Source: Succinatimonas sp. CAG:777
GTDB taxonomy: Bacteria; Pseudomonadota; Gammaproteobacteria; Enterobacterales; Succinivibrionaceae
Direction of reading: 5' to 3'
Assembly (NCBI GenBank): GCA_000431835.1
Contig: HF987965.1
Coordinates: forward strand, 62,001-126,000
Length of the DNA stretch: 64,000 nt
Shown here: positions 43,495 through 53,312 of the stretch, piece after piece
Position numbering within the stretch: the first letter of the stretch is position 1
Layout of the letters: each line of letters starts with the position of its first letter
Translations under genes and position numbers: made by a program
The notes under the pieces: generated by a model
Seen by the model: the letters and a program-made list of their open reading frames with translations, nothing else
What the model was told of the DNA's origin: nothing
Databases searched by the model: none

Positions 43495-44637
43495 TTGAGT
43501 CAAGTATCAGATACTGACAAAAAATTCATGATGCAAGCTCTAAAGCTTGCATCATGTGGCTTATACACATCCTACCCAAATCCTGCAGTAGGATGTGTCA
43601 TTGTCCGTGACGGTAAAATCATCGGCAGGGGGTACCATCATAAAGCTGGTTGTCCACATGCTGAGATTATGGCTTTACAGGATGCTTCTTTCGATGTTGA
43701 AGGTGCTACTGTATATGTAACCTTAGAGCCATGCTCTCATTATGGCAGAACTCCTCCTTGTGCCTTAAAGCTTAAAGAGCTGAAGGTCAAAAGAGTAGTA
43801 GCTGCAGCAGATGATCCAAATCCTAAAGTAAACGGTAAGGGCTTTAAAATCCTACGTGATGCGGGTATTGAAGTAACTCAGCATGTACTAGAAAAAGAAG
43901 CTTTAATCCAAAACCGTGCTTTCATGAAATCCATTACAGGACCTATCCCTTACGTATCTGTAAAGGTTGGTATGTCACTAGATGGCAAAACTGCCTTAAA
44001 GGATGGTTCAAGCAAATGGATCACAGGTCCTGAATCTCGTCAGAAAGTTCAGGATATCAGAGCAAAATCTGACTGCATTATTACGGGGGTAAATACAGTA
44101 ATTGCAGATGATCCTTTAATGTCTGTCCGCTATGATGAGTTAAAAGAAAAGTACTATAAAAAGATTGATAAAGAGTATTTAAGACAGCCTTTAAAGGTGA
44201 TCTTAGATACCAACTCAAGCCTAAATATTACAAAGTACAGGATCTTTAAAGAGGGCAAAGTGCTGTTAGTTCATGGCACAACTGACTCTGAGCTTTTGGG
44301 CACAGAAAAAGTGGTTAATGAGCATGTAACTCGCATCTTTATGCCTTTAAGACATGATCTAATCGATCTTGAATATCTGTTAAAATATCTAGGCGAGTTA
44401 AAAATCCGTCGTGTGATGGTTGAAGCTGGTTCAATTTTAACCACAGCTTTTATTAACTCAGGTTTCTGTGATGAACTCTATCTTTTTATGTCAGGTAAAG
44501 TTTTAGGTAAAGACGGTCGCAATGCCTTTAATCTTGAGAATGCACTGTCTTTAGATAAGTGTCAGGAATTTACCTTGTATAAGACTAAAAAGTACGGTTC
44601 GGATGTGCTCTTACATTATCTATCAGGTGGTAACTGA
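43495..44637 (+). CDS. ribD: Bifunctional riboflavin deaminase/reductase RibD
   Basis: The protein has 380 aa with a TTG start at 43495 (AGGA upstream). The deaminase domain has NPAVGCVIV, HAEIMAL and TLEPCSHYGRTPPC (zinc ligands His and two Cys). The C-terminal reductase domain has SLDGKTALKDGSSKWITGPESR and VMVEAGSILTTAF. It performs steps two and three of riboflavin synthesis. Its stop overlaps the ribE ATG (TGATG). Confidence 0.94.
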   Translation: MSQVSDTDKKFMMQALKLASCGLYTSYPNPAVGCVIVRDGKIIGRGYHHKAGCPHAEIMALQDASFDVEGATVYVTLEPCSHYGRTPPCALKLKELKVKRVVAAADDPNPKVNGKGFKILRDAGIEVTQHVLEKEALIQNRAFMKSITGPIPYVSVKVGMSLDGKTALKDGSSKWITGPESRQKVQDIRAKSDCIITGVNTVIADDPLMSVRYDELKEKYYKKIDKEYLRQPLKVILDTNSSLNITKYRIFKEGKVLLVHGTTDSELLGTEKVVNEHVTRIFMPLRHDLIDLEYLLKYLGELKIRRVMVEAGSILTTAFINSGFCDELYLFMSGKVLGKDGRNAFNLENALSLDKCQEFTLYKTKKYGSDVLLHYLSGGN

Positions 44638-45389
44638 TGTTTACAGGTATTGTTGAAGCTGTAGGCACCCTGAAGGCTTTAAAAAAGCATGGCCACGGTT
44701 ACGAGATTTTAGTAGAGACTCCAGATTCTTTTAAATTAAAAGAACGCGTTAAATTAGGCGACTCTATTGCCAATAATGGTGTTTGTCTTACAGTTACAGC
44801 TATGTCAGGTAACGCCTTTTATGCAGATGTGTCTTCAGAGACTGTAAAATGTACCTGTTTGGGCAGTTATTCATCAGGGCATAAGATAAACCTAGAGCTA
44901 GCCTGTACCCCGTCTACTCATTTAGGAGGGCACGTTGTACAGGGCCACGTTGATGGCATCGGTACAGTCATCTCAAAGCATACCTTAGATGAGGCTTATG
45001 ATATCTGGATAAAAGCTCCTAATGAGCTTTTACGCTATATTGCTCCAAAGGGCTCTATAGCAGTAGATGGTGTGTCTTTAACTGTAAATGAGATAAAGGG
45101 TGACTGCTTTAGATTAACCTTAATTCCTCATACTCAAAGTAATGTAAACTTTGAGAACTTTAATGAAGGTAATAAAGTTAATCTTGAGTGTGACGTATTA
45201 GCTAGATATTTAGAAAGACTGTTTACGGCAGGAGCCGGCTCCATTAACGCAGGAACTCAAAGTCTAGCTAAAGATGGCGCCATGAAAGGTCACACCACAA
45301 ACAGCAAACAGAATAATTTATCAAATAGCAAGAGCTACAAGTCCTCTGCTATTACCATGAGTGCATTACTCATGAACGGTTTTAAGTAA
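44637..45389 (+). CDS. ribE: Riboflavin synthase alpha chain, with extended C terminus
   Basis: The protein has 250 aa. MFTGIVEAVGTLKAL is the family start. Two lumazine-binding repeats are seen, with GVCLTVTAM / LGGHVVQGHVDGIG and DGVSLTVNEI / LIPHTQSNVNF. The family is usually about 200–215 aa. The last 45 residues (SINAGTQSLAKDG ... MSALLMNGFK) form a Ser/Asn/Lys-rich tail I cannot explain. Confidence 0.93.
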   Translation: MFTGIVEAVGTLKALKKHGHGYEILVETPDSFKLKERVKLGDSIANNGVCLTVTAMSGNAFYADVSSETVKCTCLGSYSSGHKINLELACTPSTHLGGHVVQGHVDGIGTVISKHTLDEAYDIWIKAPNELLRYIAPKGSIAVDGVSLTVNEIKGDCFRLTLIPHTQSNVNFENFNEGNKVNLECDVLARYLERLFTAGAGSINAGTQSLAKDGAMKGHTTNSKQNNLSNSKSYKSSAITMSALLMNGFK

Positions 45390-45402
45390 TTTTGGAGAAC
45401 CT

Positions 45403-45873
45403 ATGTCTATCAAAGTAATTGAAGGTAACAAGCCTTGCCGAGAGGGCAAGTTTGCTATTGTAGTATCTCGTTTTAACAGCCTTATCTGTGAGCGTCTGGT
45501 TGAAGGTGCTGTAGACGTTTTAAAGCGTGAAGGTGAGGTCCCAGAGGAGAACATTACTTTAGTACGTGTACCAGGTGCTATTGAGATCCCAGTAGTATGC
45601 GAAAAGATTGCACAGTCTCAAAAGTACGATGCTATCATCGCTTTAGGTTGTGTAATTCGTGGTTCAACCTATCACTTTGAGGTTGTAGCAAACGAGTGTG
45701 CTAAGGGTATTACTCAGGTAACCTTAAAGTATGCTATTCCTGTATCAAACGGTGTTTTAACTGTAGATACTCTAGAGCAGGCTTTAGAGAGAGCAGGTTC
45801 TCATACCGGTAACAAGGGCGCCGAAGCTGCTTCTGCTGCACTTGAAATGGTAAATGTAGTAAAACAGTTTTAA
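45403..45873 (+). CDS. ribH: 6,7-dimethyl-8-ribityllumazine synthase RibH
   Basis: The protein has 156 aa. It shows IVVSRFNSLICERLVEGA, VRVPGAIEIPVVCEK, ALGCVIRGSTYHFEVVANE and TLEQALERAG. It condenses the pyrimidine with the four-carbon butanone phosphate. No ribBA is present in this cluster. It is separated from nusB by 121 bp of AT-rich DNA. Confidence 0.95.
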   Translation: MSIKVIEGNKPCREGKFAIVVSRFNSLICERLVEGAVDVLKREGEVPEENITLVRVPGAIEIPVVCEKIAQSQKYDAIIALGCVIRGSTYHFEVVANECAKGITQVTLKYAIPVSNGVLTVDTLEQALERAGSHTGNKGAEAASAALEMVNVVKQF

Positions 45874-45994
45874 TTGAAGCTGAATTAAAAGTTTATAAAA
45901 AGTTATAAACAAATGCTTTAAATTTATAAAACAAAGCTTTAAATAAAGCACTTAGATAAGAGCTTTAAACTAAAACAATAAAGGATTTAAAAAG

Positions 45995-46429
45995 ATGGAT
46001 TCAACAGAAGGTGCAGTAACACCAGCTCAGCGTCACAAGGCAAGACACTTTGCGATGCAGGCTATCTATCAGTGGCAGTTAACTGATTTAAGCCCAACCG
46101 AGATTGAAAAACAGTTTTTAGAAGATCAGCCTATGAAGGGCACCGATCTTGATTACTTCCATGATTTAGTATCAGGTGTAATTAACAATGTTCATGATAT
46201 CGACATTGTTTATGCTCCATACTTAAGCCGTCCATTAGACGATCTTGATCAGGTGGATAAGGCAGTGTTGCGTTTAGGTACCTTTGAGCTGATGTACCGC
46301 CAGGAAGTTCCATACCGTGTAGTTATCAACGAGGCTATTATTCTTGCAAAGGAATTTGCTGAGCAGGACAGCCACAAGTTCGTAAACGGTGTGTTAGATA
46401 AGGTCGTTAAGTCTTTTAAGGCTCACTAG
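45995..46429 (+). CDS. nusB: Transcription antitermination factor NusB
   Basis: The protein has 144 aa. RHKARHFAMQAIYQWQ is the RNA-binding N terminus. DLDQVDKAVLRLGTFELMY and VVINEAIILAKEFAEQDSHKFVNGVLD are the conserved C-terminal helices. It joins NusE at boxA in rRNA antitermination. The stop overlaps the thiL GTG by one base. Confidence 0.95.
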   Translation: MDSTEGAVTPAQRHKARHFAMQAIYQWQLTDLSPTEIEKQFLEDQPMKGTDLDYFHDLVSGVINNVHDIDIVYAPYLSRPLDDLDQVDKAVLRLGTFELMYRQEVPYRVVINEAIILAKEFAEQDSHKFVNGVLDKVVKSFKAH

Positions 46430-47403
46430 TGTCACTAGGTGAATTTGAACTTATAAAAAAGTACTTCTGTCAGAATGACAGAGGTACTGGTATTGAATTA
46501 GGCATAGGCGATGACTGTGCCTTATTAAATCTGCCTGAAAACAAAACTCTTGCTATCACCACCGATACCCAGATTGAGGGTATTCACTTTTTTTCTAACA
46601 CCTCTCCTTACTATGTCGGTTATAAGTCTTTGCTGGTAAACTTATCTGACTTAGCTGCCATGGGAGCAAAACCATACTGTTTTACATTATCACTTACACT
46701 GCCTGAGGCTAACGAGGACTTTTTAAAAGAGTTTTCAAAAGGATTATTTTCACTTGCTTCAAAAGTAGATATTCCTCTAATTGGAGGAAATACTACTAAA
46801 GGTGAGTTATCCATAACCATCAGTGCTTATGGTCTTGTAGATAAAGGTAAGGCTTTAAGACGAGATAAGGCAAAAGTAAACGACGACATCTATGTTACAG
46901 GTACACTAGGTCTGCCAGGTCTTGCTGTAGAACTAGGTTATAAGACCATTTGCCTTGATAAGTTTATTGATGGAAAAGATGCTTTTACATACTGCTATGA
47001 AAAGAGCATGATAATTCCTGACAGATGTGAATTTGCTCATAAACTTGTAAATTACTCAGACTGTGCTTTAGACATCTCAGATGGACTTGTAGGAGACTTA
47101 AGACATATCTTAGAGCGTTCTTGCGTAGGTGCAAGAATCGATGTTGAAAAGTTGCCAAAGCCCTGTGAGTTTTCAATTTACAACCTTGATGAAAAAATAC
47201 AGGACAAACTTTGTCTGTATGGTGGCGGTGATTATGAATTGTTATTTACAGCACCAAGTGCGAATGAAGACAAGATCATGGAATTGGCTTCAACATATGC
47301 TGTAAAAGTAAGCAAAATTGGCAAAATTAAAAATGGTACATTAGAGATCTTAAAACATGGTAAGATGTACCATCAAAACGACAAGTCGTTCGAACATTTT
47401 TAA
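46429..47403 (+). CDS. thiL: Thiamine-monophosphate kinase ThiL
   Basis: The protein has 324 aa with a GTG start at 46429. Motifs GIGDDCALL, TTDTQIEGIHFF, NLSDLAAMGAKPYCFTLSL, GGNTTKG and DISDGLVGDLRHIL mark the PurM-like kinase. It makes thiamine diphosphate. It follows nusB, as in many gammaproteobacteria. Confidence 0.94.
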   Translation: MSLGEFELIKKYFCQNDRGTGIELGIGDDCALLNLPENKTLAITTDTQIEGIHFFSNTSPYYVGYKSLLVNLSDLAAMGAKPYCFTLSLTLPEANEDFLKEFSKGLFSLASKVDIPLIGGNTTKGELSITISAYGLVDKGKALRRDKAKVNDDIYVTGTLGLPGLAVELGYKTICLDKFIDGKDAFTYCYEKSMIIPDRCEFAHKLVNYSDCALDISDGLVGDLRHILERSCVGARIDVEKLPKPCEFSIYNLDEKIQDKLCLYGGGDYELLFTAPSANEDKIMELASTYAVKVSKIGKIKNGTLEILKHGKMYHQNDKSFEHF

Positions 47404-47435
47404 GTACAAGAATTCAAGGAACACTGGAGATTATC

Positions 47436-48254
47436 TTGAACACATTATTAAAAAAGACTGCCATCGCAACAGTACTGGCAGCATCAGTATTTTCATTAAA
47501 CGCATGCGATCACGAAGTATCAGTTTCAAAAAACGGTGCAGTTGTTAATGCAAATGCTACAGCAACTGCAGCTCTAAATGATAAGAGCTCTTTTGAAGAG
47601 AAGGCCGCCTATGCTATCGGCGCTTCTTTAGGCGAGTATGTAGCTCAGATGAAGCAGAGTCAGGAGCAGTTAATCGGTCCAATCTCTGCTGAAAAAGTAA
47701 TCGAAGGCTTTACTGATGGTGTAAACGGCGCTTCAGCATTAGACAGAGCACAGATTGAAAAAGTATTAAAAGATCTTGATGCAAAGATCCAGGAAAAGAT
47801 TGCTCAAGAACAGAAGATATCAGCTGAAGATAACTTAAAGGCTGGTGAAGCATTCTTAGCTGCTAATTCAAAGAAAGATGGTGTTGTAACTACTACTTCT
47901 GGTTTACAGTACAAGGTTGTAAAGCAGGGTGAAGGTGAGACCGCTAAGAAGGGTGACAAGATCACTGTAACCTATAAAGGCACAACCATTGATGGTGTAA
48001 CTTTTGACGAGTCTAAAAAGCCTATCGAGTTCCCATTAGAGAACATGATTGAAGGTTGGATCGAAGGTTTGCAGTTAATGAACGAAGGTTCAGAGTACAT
48101 CCTCTACATCCCATCAAAACTAGCTTATGGAGAGAATGGTGCTTCACAGATTGTAAAACCAAACTCTGTTTTAATCTTTGATGTTAAGTTATTAAAGATT
48201 GAAAAACCAGCTTCTAAGGCTGAGACTGAGTCAAAAGAAGAAGCTAAGAAGTAG
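47436..48254 (+). CDS. FKBP-type peptidyl-prolyl isomerase, FkpA/Mip-like lipoprotein
   Basis: The protein has 272 aa with a TTG start at 47436 behind GGAGA. The signal peptide ends in a lipobox, SLNAC, so it is probably membrane-anchored. A helical dimerisation domain (about 45–140; SFEEKAAYAIGASLGEY) precedes the FKBP domain: GDKITVTYKGTTIDGVTFDES, IEGWIEGLQLM, YILYIPSKLAYGENGAS and LIFDVKLL. The C-terminal tail is Lys/Glu-rich. Confidence 0.9.
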   Translation: MNTLLKKTAIATVLAASVFSLNACDHEVSVSKNGAVVNANATATAALNDKSSFEEKAAYAIGASLGEYVAQMKQSQEQLIGPISAEKVIEGFTDGVNGASALDRAQIEKVLKDLDAKIQEKIAQEQKISAEDNLKAGEAFLAANSKKDGVVTTTSGLQYKVVKQGEGETAKKGDKITVTYKGTTIDGVTFDESKKPIEFPLENMIEGWIEGLQLMNEGSEYILYIPSKLAYGENGASQIVKPNSVLIFDVKLLKIEKPASKAETESKEEAKK

Positions 48255-48315
48255 ACTTAAGCTTTAAAAAATATAAAAAAGCTGTTCTTTCATTTAGTGG
48301 AAGTACTCGCATCTA

Positions 48316-48354
48316 AAAGCTCTAACCAAATGTACGATCTTTGGTTGGAGCTTT
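48316..48354 (+). terminator. Long hairpin terminator after the FKBP gene
   Basis: AAAGCTCTAACCAAA (48316–48330) pairs with TTTGGTTGGAGCTTT (48340–48354) over 15 bp with one wobble, followed by CAATTTTAG. The rest of 48255–48650 contains no gene that I can support. Confidence 0.75.
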
Positions 48355-48650
48355 CAATTTTAGAAATACGTAGTAAGAAAAGATTCATCATTTATGTTCA
48401 CCATAAATGGTGCCAACCTTTATTGCTAATGGCATCTGTTCTGTTGCTAATCCTCACATTATTAAGAGAGCATTATGTTTAAGTAGAAGTTTTGAACTTA
48501 ATGTTAAACTTTAAGATAGAGAAAAGGTCTTATGAGACAGGATATAAGTTGTTTTCTGCACTGTCTTGATCCATCCATAATTTGTCACTGATAAAAGAAA
48601 AAAATTGCTTTTCAATATATAATCTAGAATAAGGTTTGGAGATAATACAT

Positions 48651-50661
48651 ATGAAAGATATCAGCTCAACAGGTTCATTTATAGATTTTACTTTAGAGAA
48701 CTTTATCTATGTTGATAAGACTGAATATATTCCAAAGCTCGTCAAACTAAAGCGAGTTTTTATCTCCCGTCCACGTCGTTTTGGAAAATCTTTAACTTTA
48801 GATACCATAGCAACTTTATTTGAAACAGGTGTAGAGCCTTACTTTAAAGGAACCTGGATTTATGACAAGTGGACAGAGCCTACCTATCCTGTATTAAGAC
48901 TGAATTTCTTAGATTTAGATAAGTACTCGCTTGATCTTTTTAAGCAAAAGCTAAATTCAATTATCACTGCATTCGCTCAAGACATCAATCTTAAAGGCTA
49001 CAAAGAGAAAGTCGAACCTGAAGACACAATTGACAGTATGCTCGAGAAGTTAAGAGAAGAAAAACGACAAATAGTGATCTTAATTGATGAGTATGACTGT
49101 CAGTTAACCTCTAACATCAATAATGAAGAGCTTTATAAGCAATTCCAAAAAGAATTACAAAATATCTATAACAATTTAAAAGATAAGTGGGCAATTAAAT
49201 TCTTACTTATCACAGGTGTTACCAAAACTAAAAACTCCTCTGTCTTTTCAGGAACTGATATCAACGATATTACAAATTATAGCCCATATTCACAGATGAT
49301 AGGCTTTACCCGCGACGAGATAAAAAAGTACTACATTGATTATTTAAAGCTTGCCGCTTACTGGTGTCACCAGATTAAAAGATGTATCAATCTTTTCAAT
49401 TGGTTCTGATATCAAAGATATAACTAATTACAGCCCATATTCTCAGATGATAGGTTTTACCCGCGACGAGATAAAAAAGTACTACATTGATTATTTAAAG
49501 CTTGCCGCTTCCTGTGAGAATAACTGTAGCGTTGACAAAGTAACCGAAGCTCAGATTGAATCTTTGTTAGATAGACTTGCCAAGAACTATGATTCGTGAT
49601 GAGATAAAAAAGTACTACATCGATTATTTAAAGTTGGCAGCATCCTATGAGAACAACTGCACTGTAGATAACGTAACCGAAGCTCAGATTGAATCTTTGT
49701 TAGATAGATAGTGTTGAAGAAGTAACTGACACTCAGATTGAGTCTATGTTAGATAGACTTGCCAAGAACTATGATGGTTACTGTTTTGATGAAGACTATG
49801 AAAAGAAAGTTTTCAGTACATGGTCGGTAAATACATTTTTCCAAAATATTGTAAAAAATAAATTTGTAGATTTTGGTGAATACTGGTACGACAATGGTGG
49901 CTTACCTTCAATCCTAGTTAACTATTTAAAAACACATGAACTGAATATCTTTGATTACTTAGATAAAAATAAGAGTTTAAAAGTTACTTGAACTAAATGC
50001 TTTTGACTATTTAAATAAAGAAAATCCTATAACAATCCCTGTTAACGATTTTTTAAATCCAACATCTTTAACTACTATTAATCAGAATGTACTGATGTGC
50101 CAGACAGGCTACTTAACCTTACGCTCTGCTTTAACTAGTGGTGATCTTACAGTAGATTTAGGTATTCCAAATGGTGAAATCTATAAAGCCTTAAACAGAT
50201 TACTTGCCATCAACTTTTATAAGGAAGGTATCTATGCTTTAGCTAAAGGTGTAAGAGACCTATTAGATGCAGGTGAGATAGAAGATATCATAGATAGATT
50301 TAACTCAGTTATAAATTCAGTATCTTATGATCATTTCCCTATTAACAGTGAAGCTGCGGTACAGAACTACCTATACCTATTCTTAATAGGTGCAGGTATT
50401 GAAACAACTACTGAAAGTCACTCTTCAAAAGGAAGAGCAGATTTAATTATAGAAACTAAAAACAGACGCTTAGTCTTTGAATTAAAGTATGCTGAAGATG
50501 AAACTGTAGCAAAGACAAAGCTTACTGATGCTGTAGAACAGATTAAATCACGAGACTATGGTAATACAGAGCCTAAGAAAGCAGAGCTTTTAAGAATAGC
50601 AACGGTCTTTAATGCAGATCCTAAGGTAAGAGCTTTTACCGAGTATCAAAAAGTCGTATAG
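48651..50661 (+). pseudogene. AAA-ATPase-like / PD-(D/E)XK family gene, broken by mosaic duplications
   Basis: ATG at 48651 follows TTTGGAGATAATACAT. The first 240 codons encode an intact PF09820-type domain (RPRRFGKSLTLDT, LIDEYDCQL). From about 49281 the gene repeats a module (RDEIKKYYIDYLKLAA ... EAQIESLLDRLAKNYD) three to four times in different frames, with stops. The C-terminal part (50008–50661) is open and has the nuclease motif GRADLIIETKNRRLVFELKY. One duplicated block matches the truncated paralogue at 18002 better than its own gene, which suggests recombination between copies. Confidence 0.8.
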
Positions 50662-50844
50662 CTAGTTTCAACATATTAGCTAAGGCTCTAATCTGTATGG
50701 TAAAGATGTAGGGCTACTATACTGAAACTTACACTTCAATGTCATACGTTGACTTTGAAGATCATCAGCTAAGCACTTAAGCTATGCGACTGAGCTTTCT
50801 TTGAAAAGGATCTTGTGATTTGAAAGCAGAGTTTAGCTTTTCTT

Positions 50845-52692
50845 TTACTCATTTATCAGAGTTTTTAGCTCTGATAAAGAAACATCGCCCGTATAAGAAC
50901 CTTTAATTTTTCCTTTCTCATCTATTAAAGCTACAAAAGGTACACCCACAATGGCTAACTTTTTTGCTAGCTTTAAATTGTCATCTGTATCTGGCTTGGT
51001 AAAATCAAAACGTATCAGTTTTAAATCTTTTGTAGCCTCTTTAAATTCACTAGTTGAATAGAGCTTTTTATCCAGTTCATGACAATTTGAGCACCAGTCA
51101 GCTGATACTGTAATTAAGATCTTTTGTCCTTTATATGGGGATAAACTCTCATAAGATTGCGCATAGGTAAAAGGTAACTTTTGAGTAGTACCTGCAATAA
51201 AGAAGATGCAGCTGAAGAGTACAAAGAAAGTTGCAAGAGAAGAGGTAAGAATAATAGAGAGTTTGCGTGAGTGCAGTAAGATACCTACAGCGTAAGCTGT
51301 GCACAGGGCATAAACAAAAGGCTCAATATAAAAATCTAAAGCGCCGAAAAGGTGCTTTACGATAAAGTAAGAACCAAGAATTAAAGGTATAGCTAAAAGG
51401 TTTTTAACTACATTACTTTTACCTCTAAAGATATTTAAAAAGCGAGAACCAAAGGTGCCAATGATAAGTAGTGGTACCCCCATACCAATACCTATAAATA
51501 AAAACATCAGCATGCCTTTTACAATAGAGTTAGTGCTTATAACATAAATTAAGGCACCTGCTAAAGGAGCACTGGTACACGGTGTAGCAATCAGTGCACT
51601 TAGAGCACCAAACACAAAAGACTTTTTCAAAGTACCGCTTTTTTGTCTGCTGATTGTCTTTTCAAGTTTTGCATTTAAGCAGGATGGGACTTTTAAATGA
51701 ATAGCCCCCATGCAGTCAAAGGCAAAGATTAAGAGTAATGATGCCATAACGATTAGACTTAATGGATGCTGCAGAACACCATGAGCTGCAACCCCTACCT
51801 GAGCAAAGATAAGTCCTAAGACACAGTAGGTAAGAGCTAAGCCTAACAAATAACTTAGGTTCTGTTTAAATGCATGAGCTGTATTTTCAAATCTTCCGCC
51901 TAGGATTGTTGCTGAGTAAATAGAAAGCATTGGCAATACACAAGGTGTTAAATCAAGGGCAGCTCCAAAGATTAAACATAGAAGTAAAATTAAAATAAAG
52001 TTATCTGAAGATTTGAATAAAGATCGCTGATCCTGTGAATTACCAGTGTCTGAGGATGTTAAAGCAAAGGCTTCACCTGAAGATTTATGTTTTGTTTCAG
52101 AACTATTTTCTATTCTGTTATGATTTTTTAGGGTATCTGAATTGAATGATACTTCTGAGTCAGTCTCTTCTTTTCTGTCTTCTTTATCCGAAGATCCTGC
52201 ATTTGTATTCTCAACATCTTTAGTGATTGCAAAAATTATTTTTTGTTCTGGATAACAGATGCCTGCGCTGTCGCACCCTCTGTAAAAAAGATGAACAGAA
52301 TCTCCTTTTAAAGCCCTTTTAACGGTTATTTCAACATCAAAGGATGTATCGATGATACTGGTTGTTCCATTAAGATCTGTATGGCTGGTACCATCAGGAA
52401 TTGATGACAGAACAGTATCTGCATTGTCTCCTTTTACCAGTATGGAATCTCTGTAAATATAAGAGCCGGCATCAAGTTTAATACTGCATTTAATTTTATT
52501 GTTTTCTTTGTAGGCACAGATGCCTGTAAATGGTAATGATGAAGCTGCATTACCGTCATTAGAATTATTTTCTGCTTTAATTTCAGGTAGATTAAACAGA
52601 GAGGCAAATTCATCATCAGCTAGGGCAAAATTGCAAATATATATTGAATTTAATAGAAAAAATAATAAAAAAGTAATAAAAGATCTGAGCAT
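50845..52692 (-). CDS. dsbD: Thiol:disulfide interchange protein DsbD
   Basis: The protein has 615 aa. A signal peptide is followed by the periplasmic alpha domain with Cys pair (GCDSAGICYPEQ). A Ser/Asp-rich linker lies near 170–220. The eight-helix beta domain contains DLTPCVLPMLSIY and the partner Cys TPCTSAPLAG. The C-terminal thioredoxin domain has SADWCSNCHELDKKL. It moves electrons from cytoplasmic thioredoxin to the periplasm. Confidence 0.94.
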   Translation of the reverse strand: MLRSFITFLLFFLLNSIYICNFALADDEFASLFNLPEIKAENNSNDGNAASSLPFTGICAYKENNKIKCSIKLDAGSYIYRDSILVKGDNADTVLSSIPDGTSHTDLNGTTSIIDTSFDVEITVKRALKGDSVHLFYRGCDSAGICYPEQKIIFAITKDVENTNAGSSDKEDRKEETDSEVSFNSDTLKNHNRIENSSETKHKSSGEAFALTSSDTGNSQDQRSLFKSSDNFILILLLCLIFGAALDLTPCVLPMLSIYSATILGGRFENTAHAFKQNLSYLLGLALTYCVLGLIFAQVGVAAHGVLQHPLSLIVMASLLLIFAFDCMGAIHLKVPSCLNAKLEKTISRQKSGTLKKSFVFGALSALIATPCTSAPLAGALIYVISTNSIVKGMLMFLFIGIGMGVPLLIIGTFGSRFLNIFRGKSNVVKNLLAIPLILGSYFIVKHLFGALDFYIEPFVYALCTAYAVGILLHSRKLSIILTSSLATFFVLFSCIFFIAGTTQKLPFTYAQSYESLSPYKGQKILITVSADWCSNCHELDKKLYSTSEFKEATKDLKLIRFDFTKPDTDDNLKLAKKLAIVGVPFVALIDEKGKIKGSYTGDVSLSELKTLINE

Positions 52693-53312
52693 AGATAATT
52701 ATCTTGAAAAATAACAACATTAAGATTATATCATTACAAATATTGGTCTGAACGTACTGGAAGAATGTTAAGTGTCGGTATATCAGAGATCTCTACAACA
52801 GCATATGATTTGTGTTAATTTAGTTTATACACAGCGTAAATAAGATTTCATCTTATTATTGATTAATTAAATAAGCTCTTAACACTTTTCTTATCATGAT
52901 ATGGTCAAGAGTGGGTGTTAATTATCAAGTTTTGCTTTAATTTTATGTATTTCATGCAAAAGCCTTTTTTATCCGCATTTTGATGCTACATTTACGATCT
53001 ACTGATCTGCATACATCACAGATCACTTTTTAAGAGAGTTGTAATGGCACTGTTCAGTAAAGAGTGCATTGGATCGCCAGCAGTTACCTAATGCAACTTA
53101 TCATCAAGCTCTTTGTGTCTCAAGTCTTATGAAATGTAAGGTGAGTCAATAATTGGTGCTAAAAGAAAAGTGCAAAGTTTTACATTTTGTGAATTGAGTC
53201 ACACAGTTTTTTTAATGAGCTGACAGTTCGCCCTGAGACTGTCATAATGAATTGGTTTTGGGGATCACCATTTGATTCCATTTTTTCTCTTTTTTGAAGA
53301 ATTGAATACAGT
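52693..53312. other. Intergenic region before the biosynthetic cluster
   Basis: About 620 bp without a supported gene. A hairpin TGATCTG/CAGATCA (53003–53025) followed by CTTTTT looks like a weak terminator. I see no JUMPStart/ops element, which often precedes surface-glycan operons. A sigma-70 promoter for the cluster is expected here but not obvious. Confidence 0.5.

Noticed and set aside
49281..49785. Regular repeats that might be a CRISPR array
   Set aside because: The repeated units are over 100 bp, encode protein modules and are imperfect; they are gene duplications, not repeat–spacer units.
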